Shown here in pieces: positions 44,503 through 53,898 of a stretch of DNA of 64,000 nucleotides; within the stretch, counting starts at the first letter, position 1, and every line of letters begins with the position of its first letter. Made by a program: the position numbers and the translations under genes. The notes below the pieces were generated by a model. It did no database searches. It was not told the origin of the DNA and worked only from the letters and a program-made list of their open reading frames with translations. The stretch comes from Granulicella aggregans. Its GTDB lineage: Bacteria; Acidobacteriota; Terriglobia; Terriglobales; Acidobacteriaceae. The DNA is taken from the NCBI RefSeq assembly GCF_014203275.1, contig NZ_JACHIP010000002.1, positions 930,001-994,000 on the forward strand, given 5' to 3'.

Positions 44503-45498
44503 CTAGCTGAAACCCAGCGTCGGATGCGGAACGTACGGCGCTTCCAGCTTCGCAATCTCGTCTCCCGTAAGTTTTACACCGAGAGCGGCCACCGCCTCGT
44601 CCAGATGATGCAGCTTGGTGGCTCCAACGATCGGTGCCGTAACTCCGGGCTTTGCCAAAAGCCACGCCATGCCCGCTGTGGCCATCGAGATGCCGCGTGC
44701 CGAGGCTATCTTCTCCAGCTCGTTCACAACCGCCTCATCGGACTTCTCCGTAGTGCCATACATGGTGCTGCCGAACTTGTCCGTCTCCAGCCGCTTCGTG
44801 GACTCCGACTTCCACGGTCGCGCCAGTCTTCCGCGAGCCAGCGGGCTCCACGGCAGGACGCCGATCCCTTGATCCGCGCAAACTCCCATCATCTCGCGCT
44901 CTTCCTCGCGGTAGAGCAGGTTGTAGTGATTCTGCATGGTCACAAACCGCGTCCATCCATGCAAGTCCGCCAGATACAGTGCCTTCGTAAACTGCCACGC
45001 AAACATCGACGACGCCCCGATATACCGCACCTTCCCCGCCTTCACCACATCGTGCAGCGCCTCCAGCGTCTCCTCGATGGGCGTCTCATAGTCCCAGCGA
45101 TGGATCTGGTAGAGATCGACATAGTCCGTTTGCAACCTCTGCAAGCTTGCGTCCAGCTCGTGCAGAATCGCCTGCCGCGATAGCCCTTTCCCATTCGGCT
45201 CTTCGCGCATTGGGCTATGCACCTTGGTCGCGATCACCACCGCCTCGCGCCGGACATTCCCCTTCAGAAAGCGGCCCAGCACCTCTTCGCTCTTGCCTCG
45301 CGAATACACATTCGCAGTATCGAAGAAGTTGATCCCCAGATCAAGCGCCTGCTTCAGAAACGGCTGGCTCTGCTCTTCATTCAGCGTCCACGCATGGCTC
45401 CCCGGTGTCGGCACGTCAACCGGCGCTCCGTAGCTCATGCAGCCCAGCGAGATCCGCGAAACCTTCAGCCCGGTCTTGCCCAGATTTACATACTCCAT
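44503..45498 (-). CDS. Aldo/keto reductase
   Basis: 331-residue NADPH-dependent oxidoreductase. Visible marks: VSRISLGCMSYG, the catalytic Asp and Tyr in FFDTANVYSRGKSEEVLG, the Lys in VIATKVHSPM, the His in DYVDLYQIHRWDYETPIEE, and a cofactor region near PIVGATKLHHLDEAV. It belongs to the YhdN/Tas-like group with broad carbonyl substrates. It stands apart from its neighbours. Confidence 0.92.
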   Translation of the reverse strand: MEYVNLGKTGLKVSRISLGCMSYGAPVDVPTPGSHAWTLNEEQSQPFLKQALDLGINFFDTANVYSRGKSEEVLGRFLKGNVRREAVVIATKVHSPMREEPNGKGLSRQAILHELDASLQRLQTDYVDLYQIHRWDYETPIEETLEALHDVVKAGKVRYIGASSMFAWQFTKALYLADLHGWTRFVTMQNHYNLLYREEEREMMGVCADQGIGVLPWSPLARGRLARPWKSESTKRLETDKFGSTMYGTTEKSDEAVVNELEKIASARGISMATAGMAWLLAKPGVTAPIVGATKLHHLDEAVAALGVKLTGDEIAKLEAPYVPHPTLGFS

Positions 45499-45561
45499 CG
45501 GCTAATCTCCCTGATAGTACCTTCACTCTTCGATGCCGCTCGTGCGTTGCACGATACAAAG

Positions 45562-45597
45562 AGCGATGCCACCCCGATCTTACGAGGTGGCATCGCT
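45562..45597 (-). terminator. Terminator of the 45625-48120 receptor
   Basis: A 12-bp perfect stem AGCGATGCCACC / GGTGGCATCGCT with a 12-nt loop, 28 bp past the receptor stop codon. Confidence 0.85.
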
Positions 45598-45624
45598 TGC
45601 TGTCCTGCATTTGAAGTGGCTGCT

Positions 45625-48120
45625 TTAGAACTTCACCGTGAACGTTCCGGTAACTGCCCTGGGCGAGCCCTGTTGAAGCGTGTTGTTCCCAATCGACGTT
45701 GGGTCGCTCGCAACGAATCCGTTCGTTCCAATCGTTGAGTAGTACTTCGCATTGGCCAGGTTATACAGGTTGAATTGGAGCTTCAACTGTTCGAACGGCC
45801 CGATCTCATCCACGTGGTAGCTCGTTCCAAGATCCGCCAGGAACCGCCCGTCCACGCTGTTGTCATCCGTATAGGTGAAGTAGCGCTTGCCCATAAAGTC
45901 CGACCCGATGTGAGCGTCAAAGCCCTTCTTCGTGTAGGAGAGTTCGTTCTTGTATAGAAACTCCGGAGCGTCCACAACCACCTTGCCGCCCGTCAACACC
46001 GGCGTACCGCCAGCGCCGCCCGGCGTGTAGTTCGAGTCGTACGTCGACTTCGAGCACGTGAGGCTGTTGTAGAACGTCCAGCCCTCGTGCAGCCGCGCTG
46101 TAACCGCGCCGTCCACACCGTTCGTGGTCACGCCACCCACGTTCGAAAGGATCGATGCGTTACCCGCGATGCCCGGACCCTGCTGAATCGCCAGCAGGCG
46201 GTCGTGGAAGTTCACATGGAAGTAGCTTGCCTGCGCCTGCACGAACTTGTCTGTGTGACGGAAGCCGCCCTCTTCGCTCCATGAGCTTTCGGCCTTCAGG
46301 TTGCTCGTCAGCGCGTTGAACCCGGCCTGCGTCGTTCCCCACGGAGAGGTTCCGAAGCCCTTGCCGCCCGCCTGAAATGCACGCGTGTTCTCAGCCACGT
46401 CCGCGAAGACTTCGTTACCCTTAGCGATCTTCCAGTTCACACCGACCTGGGGCAGGAACGGCTTGCCGGAGGTCAGCTTGCCCTGCGCGTAGTTCGACGT
46501 GGTATCCGTCGGTGCGAGGTCGATGCCCTGGTTGAATCCGACCAGCGTGCCCGTCGTATAGGTCTCGCTCGTCTTGAACCCTGCGGCAACCGCGACCGAA
46601 GGCGTGATGTGGTACTCGTCCTGCAGATGAACCTGAAATAAGTTGGTCGGGAAGTTATACGCCCACTGCGTCCAGAACGGATTCTTTGGCACGTCGTACA
46701 CCGATTGCCCCGGTGACTGCAGCGTCGTACCGTAGAAGCGCCGTGCTAGGTCGAAGCTCTCCTTCTCGAACCAGAACCCGCCTTCCAGCTTGTTCTTGCC
46801 CGTCTCGTACGCCAGCGTGCTCATCACTCCGCCCCGCGCAATCCGATACTCCGAAGTCCGCTCAGAGATCGGGGAGATCTGTACGCCCGAAGGATCGAAC
46901 GTCGGCAAATAGGGCGTCCACCACAGACCCACGCCATTGTTGTGATGTCCATAGATCGTCGTCTTTGAGGTTAGATGGCTGGTGATCGCTGTCTCATATT
47001 TTACGTAGCCGAGAAAGTCCTTACGCAAGCCGCCGGCAGCGTAGTATCCAACATCTTCCGGGTCGTTCGAAAGGTCGCCGTACTTGCTTTGAATCGAAGG
47101 GATAGATCCCGGAAACACCGTCGGAATCGAGCTGAAAACGGTGAAGCCGGTGTTGCCCTGCGCATTGTAAGCGTTGGCCGCCTGCAGCGCGACGTTCCAG
47201 TCGCCGAAGTTGTCCGTCTTGTAGCCGAACTGGTGTACCCAGAGCTTGTTCTCGTCCTGGTAGTCGACTTCCTGCCGGTTGCTGTAGTCGGCATAGAACG
47301 TCAGGACGCCCTTGCTGCCGATCATCTGCTGTACCTTCGTGTTGAACTGGAAGTAGCTCTGCCGGATCGGCCCGTCGCCGCGCCACTTGTCAGATGTCTG
47401 ATACACGCCATCCACAAACAACTTAGTGTGCGTAGACAACATGCCCGAGTCGTAGCGAGCGAAGGTCCGTGACCCCGAGAAGCTTCCGAACGATTGCTGC
47501 GCGTGAAAGCCGCGCTTCTCGGAAGGATCGGTCGAATAGAACTGAATGGCTCCGCCGAGGTTGGAGGTCGAAGCCGTATCAAGCGCGCCCGTTCCCTGCG
47601 ACAGGACTGCGCGGCCCAGGTTCTCGTCGATCAACGCACGGCTGATGTGCAGGCCGTTTAGGTTGCCGTACGACATATCGCCCAACGGCACATCGTCCAG
47701 CGTGAACCCAAGCTGGTTCTGGCTGAACCCGCGCACCGAGATACGCACGGCCCACTCATAGGCTCCATACGGATCGGACGAGGTCATGCTCACACTCGGC
47801 AGGTGCGCCAGAACTGCGATCGGGCTGGTGCCAGGCGTCGTCTCCAGCAGCAGCTTCGAACCGATCGACTGGACATCGCGCGTCTCGCCTTCAGCCGTTA
47901 CCGTAACTTCGTCCGTGGCCGAAACCTTCTGCTGGGGCGCAGGCGTTGTGCCTGACGCGGGCTGGCCCGCTGCTCCACCTGGATCCTGACCACCTGGACC
48001 CTGCCCCGCTGGCGCCCCTGCGGCCGCCGGCGATGTCTGCGCACTCTGTGCCTCGGCGAAAGTGCAGATACCTGCGGAGATTCCCACAATAAGGGCTGCT
48101 GCGATTGCTATCTGTTTCAC
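45625..48120 (-). CDS. TonB-dependent receptor, compact classical type
   Basis: 831 residues from a GTG at 48120 with the ribosome site GGGAGG 6 bases ahead (GGGAGGAATACA-GTG); an ATG at 48222 in frame would destroy the signal peptide KQIAIAAALIVGISAGICTF. After a Pro/Gly/Ala-rich linker comes a plug (VTVTAEGETRDVQSIGSKLL, ISVRGFSQNQLGFTLDDVPL, VLSQGTGALDTASTSNLGGA). A barrel of about 600 residues ends VTGTFTVKF. Unlike the other three receptors it lacks the carboxypeptidase-regulatory domain. It is closer to siderophore, metal or vitamin receptors; no riboswitch or Fur box was identified. Confidence 0.92.
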   Translation of the reverse strand: MKQIAIAAALIVGISAGICTFAEAQSAQTSPAAAGAPAGQGPGGQDPGGAAGQPASGTTPAPQQKVSATDEVTVTAEGETRDVQSIGSKLLLETTPGTSPIAVLAHLPSVSMTSSDPYGAYEWAVRISVRGFSQNQLGFTLDDVPLGDMSYGNLNGLHISRALIDENLGRAVLSQGTGALDTASTSNLGGAIQFYSTDPSEKRGFHAQQSFGSFSGSRTFARYDSGMLSTHTKLFVDGVYQTSDKWRGDGPIRQSYFQFNTKVQQMIGSKGVLTFYADYSNRQEVDYQDENKLWVHQFGYKTDNFGDWNVALQAANAYNAQGNTGFTVFSSIPTVFPGSIPSIQSKYGDLSNDPEDVGYYAAGGLRKDFLGYVKYETAITSHLTSKTTIYGHHNNGVGLWWTPYLPTFDPSGVQISPISERTSEYRIARGGVMSTLAYETGKNKLEGGFWFEKESFDLARRFYGTTLQSPGQSVYDVPKNPFWTQWAYNFPTNLFQVHLQDEYHITPSVAVAAGFKTSETYTTGTLVGFNQGIDLAPTDTTSNYAQGKLTSGKPFLPQVGVNWKIAKGNEVFADVAENTRAFQAGGKGFGTSPWGTTQAGFNALTSNLKAESSWSEEGGFRHTDKFVQAQASYFHVNFHDRLLAIQQGPGIAGNASILSNVGGVTTNGVDGAVTARLHEGWTFYNSLTCSKSTYDSNYTPGGAGGTPVLTGGKVVVDAPEFLYKNELSYTKKGFDAHIGSDFMGKRYFTYTDDNSVDGRFLADLGTSYHVDEIGPFEQLKLQFNLYNLANAKYYSTIGTNGFVASDPTSIGNNTLQQGSPRAVTGTFTVKF

Positions 48121-48459
48121 TGTATTCCTCCCAAAAAAACTGCCTACGGTCGTCGCGCACCTTGGTCGAATCTGGGGCAGGACTCTGCCCGTCAACGACT
48201 CATAATTACCTGCATGTTCCACTAACTCGCCGAGTCGGTAACTGCCGCCCCGGCTTAGAATTTCGCTGCCGCTAGATCACAAAAGGTGTGGTTCTGCTGA
48301 GACTAGGTTGGCCGTGTTAAGAGCACTGCCAATCCATGTGAAATCTCTGTGAACAGTGCATCGTGCCGCCGTCTTTTCATAGAGCAAAAAAGGCCGCGAG
48401 GCGATCGAATCGCCCCGCAGCCTCCGCCGGAATGTCCACTATTACGGAGACACCTGCGC
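48121..48459. other. Intergenic region upstream of the compact receptor
   Basis: 339 bp between the receptor start and the SPFH stop. It holds the SPFH terminator at 48385-48422 and a small palindrome GGGCAG-GACT-CTGCCC (48175-48190) near the receptor leader. No gene seen. A weak TTGACG box on the minus strand overlaps the palindrome. Confidence 0.5.
48385..48422 (-). terminator. Terminator of the SPFH operon
   Basis: On the minus strand a stem built from GGCGAT-TCG-ATCGCC extended by GCG and GGC pairs, followed by a run of six T (plus-strand AAAAAA at 48386-48391). Confidence 0.88.
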
Positions 48460-49446
48460 TTACTGCTTTGGTAGCTCCATCAACAGACCGCCATTCCCCG
48501 TCTGCACCGTCGGCAACTGTCCGTTCCACCGCTCGATCAGGGCCTTCTGGTTCTCGATCTTCCTGAGTTCCAGAAGCTGCGGCGTCAACGACGTCTGGCG
48601 GATCTTGTTCGCCTCCGCCTCGCCGTTCGCCCGGGTCACGGCAGCCTTGGCCTCGCCTTCAGCTTCGGCGACTGTCTTCGCCGCCTCCGCCTGCGTCTTG
48701 GCAAGCTCGTTACGAGCACGCTCAGCATCCTGGATCGCCTGTGCCTTGCCCGTGATCGCAGCCGCAATCACCTCCGGCACACGCGGTGCTCCGATGAAAC
48801 CGAACTGCTGAATGCCCACGCCGACCGGCTCCATCTTCGCCTGGATCTGCGCCTGCACCTTCGCCAGGAACTCCGCCTTCTGCTCGCCGTAGATCTGCTC
48901 CACGCTATAGGTCGAAGCCACCTCGTTCAGGCTGTTCCGCACAACGTCGCGCAGAATTCCATGCGTGAAGGTATCGAGATCGCTCACCCGGTACTTCACA
49001 TAGAAGTCCGGCACACGCCTTGGCTCAATAGCATAGCTAAGCGAGACATCCGAGTAGATCTCCATCCCTTCCTTCGAGTTGAAGCTCATCTGCTCATTCG
49101 TCGCCCGTCCCTCGTTCAGATCGCGCGTCCACTTCACCGTCTGCACAAATGTCGGGAACTCGATGATCTGTGACCTCAACGGACTGTAGAAGACCCATCC
49201 GGTGCGAATCGGAATCTCCGCAGGCCCGCGCTGCGAGCCGCTCAACACCACCTCCACGCCAACATAACCCGCGCCGATCCGTGTGATCGCCGCAACGTAG
49301 TTGAAAAAGATAAACGCCACAATCAGCAGAACCACGCCCACCCCAGCCAGCTTGATCAGCCGGGCCACGTTCCTCTCCTGGTCCTCAAAGTTGCGGCCAC
49401 CGCCGCCACTCGAACCAGGGTTCATCACTTCGCCAAAGATACTCAT
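48460..49446 (-). CDS. SPFH/Band 7 (prohibitin-like) membrane protein
   Basis: 328 residues from the ATG at 49446, which has GGAGGAGG just ahead and overlaps the preceding stop (ATGA); a longer frame to 49509 runs into that gene. An N-terminal segment with a helix (GVGVVLLIVAFIFFNYVAA) leads to the SPFH domain (GYVGVEVVLSGSQRG, GMEIYSDVSLSYAIEPRRV, ILRDVVRNSLNEVASTYSVE) and a Glu/Ala-rich coiled coil (ARNELAKTQAEAAKTVAEAE). It probably forms membrane microdomain or protease-regulating rings. Confidence 0.92.
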   Translation of the reverse strand: MSIFGEVMNPGSSGGGGRNFEDQERNVARLIKLAGVGVVLLIVAFIFFNYVAAITRIGAGYVGVEVVLSGSQRGPAEIPIRTGWVFYSPLRSQIIEFPTFVQTVKWTRDLNEGRATNEQMSFNSKEGMEIYSDVSLSYAIEPRRVPDFYVKYRVSDLDTFTHGILRDVVRNSLNEVASTYSVEQIYGEQKAEFLAKVQAQIQAKMEPVGVGIQQFGFIGAPRVPEVIAAAITGKAQAIQDAERARNELAKTQAEAAKTVAEAEGEAKAAVTRANGEAEANKIRQTSLTPQLLELRKIENQKALIERWNGQLPTVQTGNGGLLMELPKQ

Positions 49447-49643
49447 AACCTCCTCCAGATAAACCGAAACGCTAAGACGCCACCCGCTGCAAGAATCAGC
49501 AGCAGGCACAAACCCGCAACGACAGCCAGGGTACTTGGCAGATTGAGGAGGTGGAATGCGGTCACCATGCCTTCAAACAACAGCATCGCGACGACAGCAG
49601 AAAGAATCGACTTCCAGAACAGCTTCAAAGGTCCCTCGGCCAT
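49443..49643 (-). CDS. Mini membrane protein coupled to SPFH gene
   Basis: 66 residues, two helices (SILSAVVAMLLFEGMVTAFH and LAVVAGLCLLLILAAGGVLA), ending FRFIWRRL. No family recognised. Its stop overlaps the SPFH start by ATGA, so the two products are likely made together and may form one complex. NfeD proteins often fill this role beside SPFH genes, but this protein is far too short for NfeD and lacks its OB domain. Confidence 0.7.
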   Translation of the reverse strand: MAEGPLKLFWKSILSAVVAMLLFEGMVTAFHLLNLPSTLAVVAGLCLLLILAAGGVLAFRFIWRRL

Positions 49644-49796
49644 GCTTGCAGGCCCAACAACCTTGCTACGAAAGCGATCCTAGTACGGAATTTATAAAGA
49701 GGTCGTAACGGTTTACGGTATGGGCCTGCAGCCGTCGTTACGCAGGCTGAGGCAACCGGACTCAGAAGTGAAGCTTCTTGAAGCAGTCCAAGCAAG

Positions 49797-50309
49797 CTAC
49801 CCCGTGATAATCCCCAGCGCAAGAATGGACAGCAGCAGCGCCGACACATCTTCGAGCAGAGCAACGTTCCAGTCCGGCCGGCCCGACTGCTCCACTACAT
49901 GCTTGCGCACGTGATACCCCACGAACGCCCCTACAAGGGCGCCAAGAGAGCCAAGAATGACGCCTTCGATCACGGAACCCTCCATCGCCGTTGCCGCGAT
50001 CGCCCCTACGAGCCCGCCAAAGATGATCCGCGCTCCGAGAGGTCCTGGCGCGATGCGATTGGGCGTCTTTGGAAGCTTATCGCCTACATACTCTCCTAAT
50101 GCGAAGAGCGTAAAGATGACAACCGTTGCCAGCTTCGCCGTCCAGAACGCCCAGGTTCCAGCCACGGGCAGGTCGCCCTGGTCCTGGCTGCCCGCTTGGC
50201 CCAGGTACGCAAACCAGCACATCACCGCGATCGGAGTCATGGTGCGGAGGCCCGTCATTACTCCAAGCAGCGGGATAGCCAGCACCCAGGACAGCACAGC
50301 CATCGTCAT
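49797..50309 (-). CDS. Membrane protein, DUF4126-like
   Basis: 170 residues from the ATG at 50309, preceded by GGAGACTCGAA; the frame runs on to 50399 but overlaps the upstream peptidase gene. Four or five hydrophobic segments (LSWVLAIPLLGVMTGLRTMT, PIAVMCWFAYLG, FGGLVGAIAATAMEGSVIEG, LGSLGALVGAFVGYHVRKHV). It resembles DUF4126 proteins from memory. Its function is unknown. It lies 19 bp behind the M28 gene, a probable operon. Confidence 0.75.
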   Translation of the reverse strand: MTMAVLSWVLAIPLLGVMTGLRTMTPIAVMCWFAYLGQAGSQDQGDLPVAGTWAFWTAKLATVVIFTLFALGEYVGDKLPKTPNRIAPGPLGARIIFGGLVGAIAATAMEGSVIEGVILGSLGALVGAFVGYHVRKHVVEQSGRPDWNVALLEDVSALLLSILALGIITG

Positions 50310-50328
50310 TTCGAGTCTCCAATACTGC

Positions 50329-52095
50329 CTATTGCGTTGCCACGTTCTGCGTGGTCCCGGGGTTCGCCACGAAGGTTGGCTCGACGTCTGCATCTCCAAA
50401 GTGCCAAGCGGTCAGATACGCCAGCCGGAGAATCTTCGCCATCTTTACATAGTTGATCTTGTCCGCTGTATCCGTCGTGTGGTGATAGTCCGGATGAAAT
50501 CCCGTAAACCACCAGAACGCCGGAATATCCTTCAGCACAAATGGAAACTGGTCGCTACGGAAGAAGACGTTCAGAGCACTCTCATGGTCGAACCTATCGT
50601 CTAACACCAGTCCGATATTTTTGTTTTCCTCTTTTACGACCTGGTCGTAGTCCGGGCTGTAGAGCGCCCCGATCAGGTTCAACCTGTTCGTCGTGTCCGG
50701 CGGGATAGTAATCAGCCCATCGGTCTGTGGGCTTGCCGTCTCATTGCGGCCGATCATGTCGAAGTTGATCATTGCCTTCGTAGTCGCCAACGGTCGAAGC
50801 GGATGCGCTGCCATCCAGTACGATCCCAGCAGGCCACGCTCTTCGCTCGCAAAGACCACGAACAGGATCGACCGCTTCGGCTTCGGCTTATTCATCGCAA
50901 ACGCGCGTGCCAGCTCGACCACGCCTACCGTGCCCGATCCGTTATCGTCAGCGCCGTGCCAGATGTCCATCGGCTGCCGGCCATAGAGGTCCGGCTCCGT
51001 ACCTGCCCTCGGGCTCTCTCCGTCGTGGTCGTGGTGCGCGGAGATCAGAATCGTCTCGGTTGCAAGCTCCGGATCACTGCCCTCGAGCAAACCGGCTACG
51101 TTCCATGATGTTCCCAACGCCCGCGAAAGGTTCTTCATATGGAGCGACACCGAGGTATCCGGTAGGAGTCGCGACTGCGGCTTCAGGTCTCTGTCGATCC
51201 CCGCCTGCAGTTCCGAGGGACTTGCTCCCGCTGTCGCTAACAGCTTTGCTGCGACTGCATCGACAACCGTCAGCCCGGGAATATGTAGTTCGTCTTCTCT
51301 CAAAGCCTGCAGCGGCAGTGGAGTCGTCCGCACCGTCCCGCCCACGTAGATCTTCGCTGATCGCTCCGCGTTCGTCAGGTGCTTCCGGTTCGGCTCCGCT
51401 ACGATCAGCGCCGCAATAGCGCCATGCGCCTGCGCCGTCAGCAGCTTCACTCGCGTCGTCGCATACCGAGTGTTGCCCGTGCCGTTGAAGATCGACTTCG
51501 GGTCATCCTCCTGCGGCTCGTGGTCGAAGATCAGCACGATCTTCCCCTTTACGTCGATGCTCTTGTAGTCGTCGTACCCGAGCTCAGGCGCGGTGATCCC
51601 ATAACCCGCAAAGACCACGGGCGCACTTAGCTCGACGTCATCTTTGTATGCGCCAACTACCTGCGGTGCCTGAAAGACGGTAGCCTCTCCACCCCGTGTC
51701 AGCGTCACCTTTATCGTCGCCCTGTCCGGCTTGTACTCGACCAGCGGCACCGCCTGCAGATAGCTCGCCTTACCGTCAGGCGCAACCGTCGCCGGCGTCA
51801 GTCCCGCCTTCTCAAACTGATCGGCCACCCACTCGATCGCAGCGTCGTCCCCAGGCCGAAGGCTCAACCGCCCCGCCAGCTTGTCCGACGCGATATAGCT
51901 CAGATTTTTGTGAAGATCCGCCTCGCTGATCGCGCTAAAGCCCTTCAGTTCTTTCGCCGGGATGCCGCTGTCTGCAGGAATGTTCTGCCCGCTGCATACC
52001 AGGCAGAGCCCGGCCATCACCCCGACCGTCACCGTCTTGAAACGCCGAACCGTGCCTCGCTGCAATCTGAATGCCTCAGAAGTCATGGGTTTCAC
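50329..52095 (-). CDS. Exported M28 family zinc peptidase
   Basis: 588-residue secreted metallopeptidase. N-terminal hydrophobic signal (VTVGVMAGLCLVCSGQNIPA); starts at 52095 or 52086 are both possible. A PA domain lies in the first half (VVFAGYGITAPELGYDDYKS, GKIVLIFDHEPQEDDP). The catalytic core has HHDHDGE (His and Asp), GADDNGSG (bridging Asp), VVFASEERGLLGS (Glu pair) and FHPDYHHTTDTADKI (final His). It belongs to a different M28 subgroup from the 20.3-kb gene. Confidence 0.92.
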   Translation of the reverse strand: MKPMTSEAFRLQRGTVRRFKTVTVGVMAGLCLVCSGQNIPADSGIPAKELKGFSAISEADLHKNLSYIASDKLAGRLSLRPGDDAAIEWVADQFEKAGLTPATVAPDGKASYLQAVPLVEYKPDRATIKVTLTRGGEATVFQAPQVVGAYKDDVELSAPVVFAGYGITAPELGYDDYKSIDVKGKIVLIFDHEPQEDDPKSIFNGTGNTRYATTRVKLLTAQAHGAIAALIVAEPNRKHLTNAERSAKIYVGGTVRTTPLPLQALREDELHIPGLTVVDAVAAKLLATAGASPSELQAGIDRDLKPQSRLLPDTSVSLHMKNLSRALGTSWNVAGLLEGSDPELATETILISAHHDHDGESPRAGTEPDLYGRQPMDIWHGADDNGSGTVGVVELARAFAMNKPKPKRSILFVVFASEERGLLGSYWMAAHPLRPLATTKAMINFDMIGRNETASPQTDGLITIPPDTTNRLNLIGALYSPDYDQVVKEENKNIGLVLDDRFDHESALNVFFRSDQFPFVLKDIPAFWWFTGFHPDYHHTTDTADKINYVKMAKILRLAYLTAWHFGDADVEPTFVANPGTTQNVATQ

Positions 52096-52186
52096 GTTAC
52101 ATCACAGGCACGGTTGGGAGATGCTCCCATTTCTCAGAAACTGTTTAGCAACTTGAAGCATGTTTCCTGCCGGACGGGCCCGCTAC

Positions 52187-52318
52187 GCGCGGGGCGGTCA
52201 CTTCGTGACGCGTATTGGGCTTCGCGGCGCCCGACCGTTGATCGGCAATATATATTTAGCGAGCAACGTGGCACCACGCGAAGCGGTATACAAGTCACGA
52301 AGTGACCGCCGCCCGCGC
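52187..52318. repeat. Long imperfect palindromic element
   Basis: Left arm GCGCGGG-GCGGTCACTTCGTGAC (52187-52209) is answered by a right arm whose reverse complement is GCGCGGG-CG-GCGGTCACTTCGTGAC (52294-52318). Pairing resumes inside with GTAT and GCTTCGCG blocks. Each arm also contains its own small palindrome GTCAC-TTC-GTGAC. The centre is AT-rich (ATATATATTTAGC). It fills the glyA-M28 gap. It has the look of a palindromic repetitive element or mini transposon, and may also end glyA transcription. Confidence 0.75.
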
Positions 52319-52334
52319 AGGGCGCTCTTAGCGG

Positions 52335-53597
52335 TTATTGCCTTAGCCAGCCGTAAAGCGGAAACTTCTCCGCCATCTCCAGCACCTCACCACGAATCGT
52401 CGCCAGCGCACCCTCGTACGACCGGTTTTCAAGCGCCCTAGCAATCCATCCCGCGACCACCTTCATCTCCGTCTCCTTCATCCCGCGCGTGGTCAGCGCA
52501 GGAGTTCCAATGCGAATTCCGCTCGGCTTCATCGGCGGATTCGTGTCGTAAGGAATCGCGTTCTTGTTCACGGTGATGCCCGCAGCGTGAAGAGCATTCT
52601 CCGCCTCGCTACCCAGAATGCCCTTCTGGAAGACATCGATCAGCATCACGTGCGTGTCCGTGCCGCCCGAGATCACGCGGTAGCCTTCACCCGCAACCGC
52701 CTCCGCCAGCACCTTCGCGTTCGCCACAACCTGCTTGGCATATGCGGCGAACTCCGGCTGTAGCGCTTCTTTGAACGCGACAGCCTTACCTGCGATCACA
52801 TGCACCAGCGGCCCACCCTGCTGCCCCGGAAAGACGCTCCGGTCGATCCCCGCCGCAAACTCCTGCTTGCACAGAATCATGCCGCCGCGCGGCCCCCGCA
52901 GAGTCTTATGCGTCGTCGTGGTCACCACGTGCGCATGCGGTACCGGCGAAGGATGTACCCCGCCCGCCACCAGACCGGCGAAGTGCGCCATGTCGACCAT
53001 GAAGTACGCGCCCACCTTGTCCGCGATCTCGCGCATCCGCGCAAAGTCGAAGATCCGCGGATACGCGCTGCCACCACCGATAATCAGCTTCGGCTTCTCG
53101 GCCACCGCGAGCGCTTCAAGCTCGTCATAGTCGACCGTCTCCGTATCCTGCCGAACCTTATATCCAACGATGCGATACAACTTGCCCGAAAAATTCAGCT
53201 TGTGCCCATGGGTCAGGTGCCCGCCATGCGCCAGATCCAACCCAAGGATCGTATCCCCCGGCGTCAGCAGCGACATACACACCGCCGCATTCGCCTGCGA
53301 ACCCGAGTGCGGCTGCACATTCGCGTGGTCCGCGCCGAAGATCTCCTTCGCCCGGTCGCGCGCCAGGTTCTCCACCACGTCGGCAAACTCGCATCCGCCG
53401 TAGTACCGCTTGCCCGGATACCCCTCGGCGTACTTGTTGGTGAAGACTGTCCCAACCGCCTCCAACACGGCGCGGCTCACGAAGTTCTCCGAGGCAATCA
53501 TCTCCAGGCCTTCGTGCTGGCGGGAGATCTCGTTTTTTACCTGCTGCGCGACCTCAGGATCAGAGGCTAAAAGTGTCTGCGAAAAGTCAAAGGGCAT
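52335..53597 (-). CDS. glyA: Serine hydroxymethyltransferase
   Basis: PLP enzyme that converts serine and tetrahydrofolate to glycine and methylene-tetrahydrofolate. The 420 residues match the family: [57 protein letters not shown], the PLP-lysine motif [19 protein letters not shown] and [18 protein letters not shown]. No glycine or tetrahydrofolate riboswitch was seen in the leader. Confidence 0.97.
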   Translation of the reverse strand: MPFDFSQTLLASDPEVAQQVKNEISRQHEGLEMIASENFVSRAVLEAVGTVFTNKYAEGYPGKRYYGGCEFADVVENLARDRAKEIFGADHANVQPHSGSQANAAVCMSLLTPGDTILGLDLAHGGHLTHGHKLNFSGKLYRIVGYKVRQDTETVDYDELEALAVAEKPKLIIGGGSAYPRIFDFARMREIADKVGAYFMVDMAHFAGLVAGGVHPSPVPHAHVVTTTTHKTLRGPRGGMILCKQEFAAGIDRSVFPGQQGGPLVHVIAGKAVAFKEALQPEFAAYAKQVVANAKVLAEAVAGEGYRVISGGTDTHVMLIDVFQKGILGSEAENALHAAGITVNKNAIPYDTNPPMKPSGIRIGTPALTTRGMKETEMKVVAGWIARALENRSYEGALATIRGEVLEMAEKFPLYGWLRQ

Positions 53598-53742
53598 ACG
53601 AGGATTTTACGCTCCGCAGCAAGACGAATACCCCAACCGGTCACAGCTATTCGACGAAAGTGTTATGGCAGCCGAAAGGAACCTGAATCATCATCACTGA
53701 GGTTGAACTGAATCTCTACTGCCTTCACCGAAAGGGCCTGTC

Positions 53743-53898
53743 ATGAGCCAGGAAATGATCTTGATCGCATCCGCTGTCCTCGGAGTTATTCTCGTCCCCT
53801 CGTTCATCACAGCGCGTCCCACCTACTCGGACCCGGAAGACCTTCAGATGGAGTCCTCCCTGCTTGGAACCCAGATCGGAACTCAGCCGACGGAGTGA
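53743..53898 (+). CDS. Possible 51-residue single-helix membrane protein
   Basis: Short frame MSQEMILIASAVLGVILVPS followed by a polar acidic tail ending TQPTE. One hydrophobic helix at about 5-24 suggests a small membrane protein. The ribosome site is weak (AAGGGCCTGTC-ATG). Its end overlaps the stop region of the ABHD18-like gene by 16 bp on the other strand. No family recognised. Confidence 0.4.
   Translation: MSQEMILIASAVLGVILVPSFITARPTYSDPEDLQMESSLLGTQIGTQPTE

Noticed and set aside
43810-45183. 457-codon plus-strand frame across GT2 and aldo/keto reductase genes
   Set aside because: Spans two unrelated antisense genes; low-complexity basic sequence.
53598-53660. Possible glycine or THF riboswitch ahead of glyA
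   Set aside because: The short leader lacks the conserved cores of both classes.
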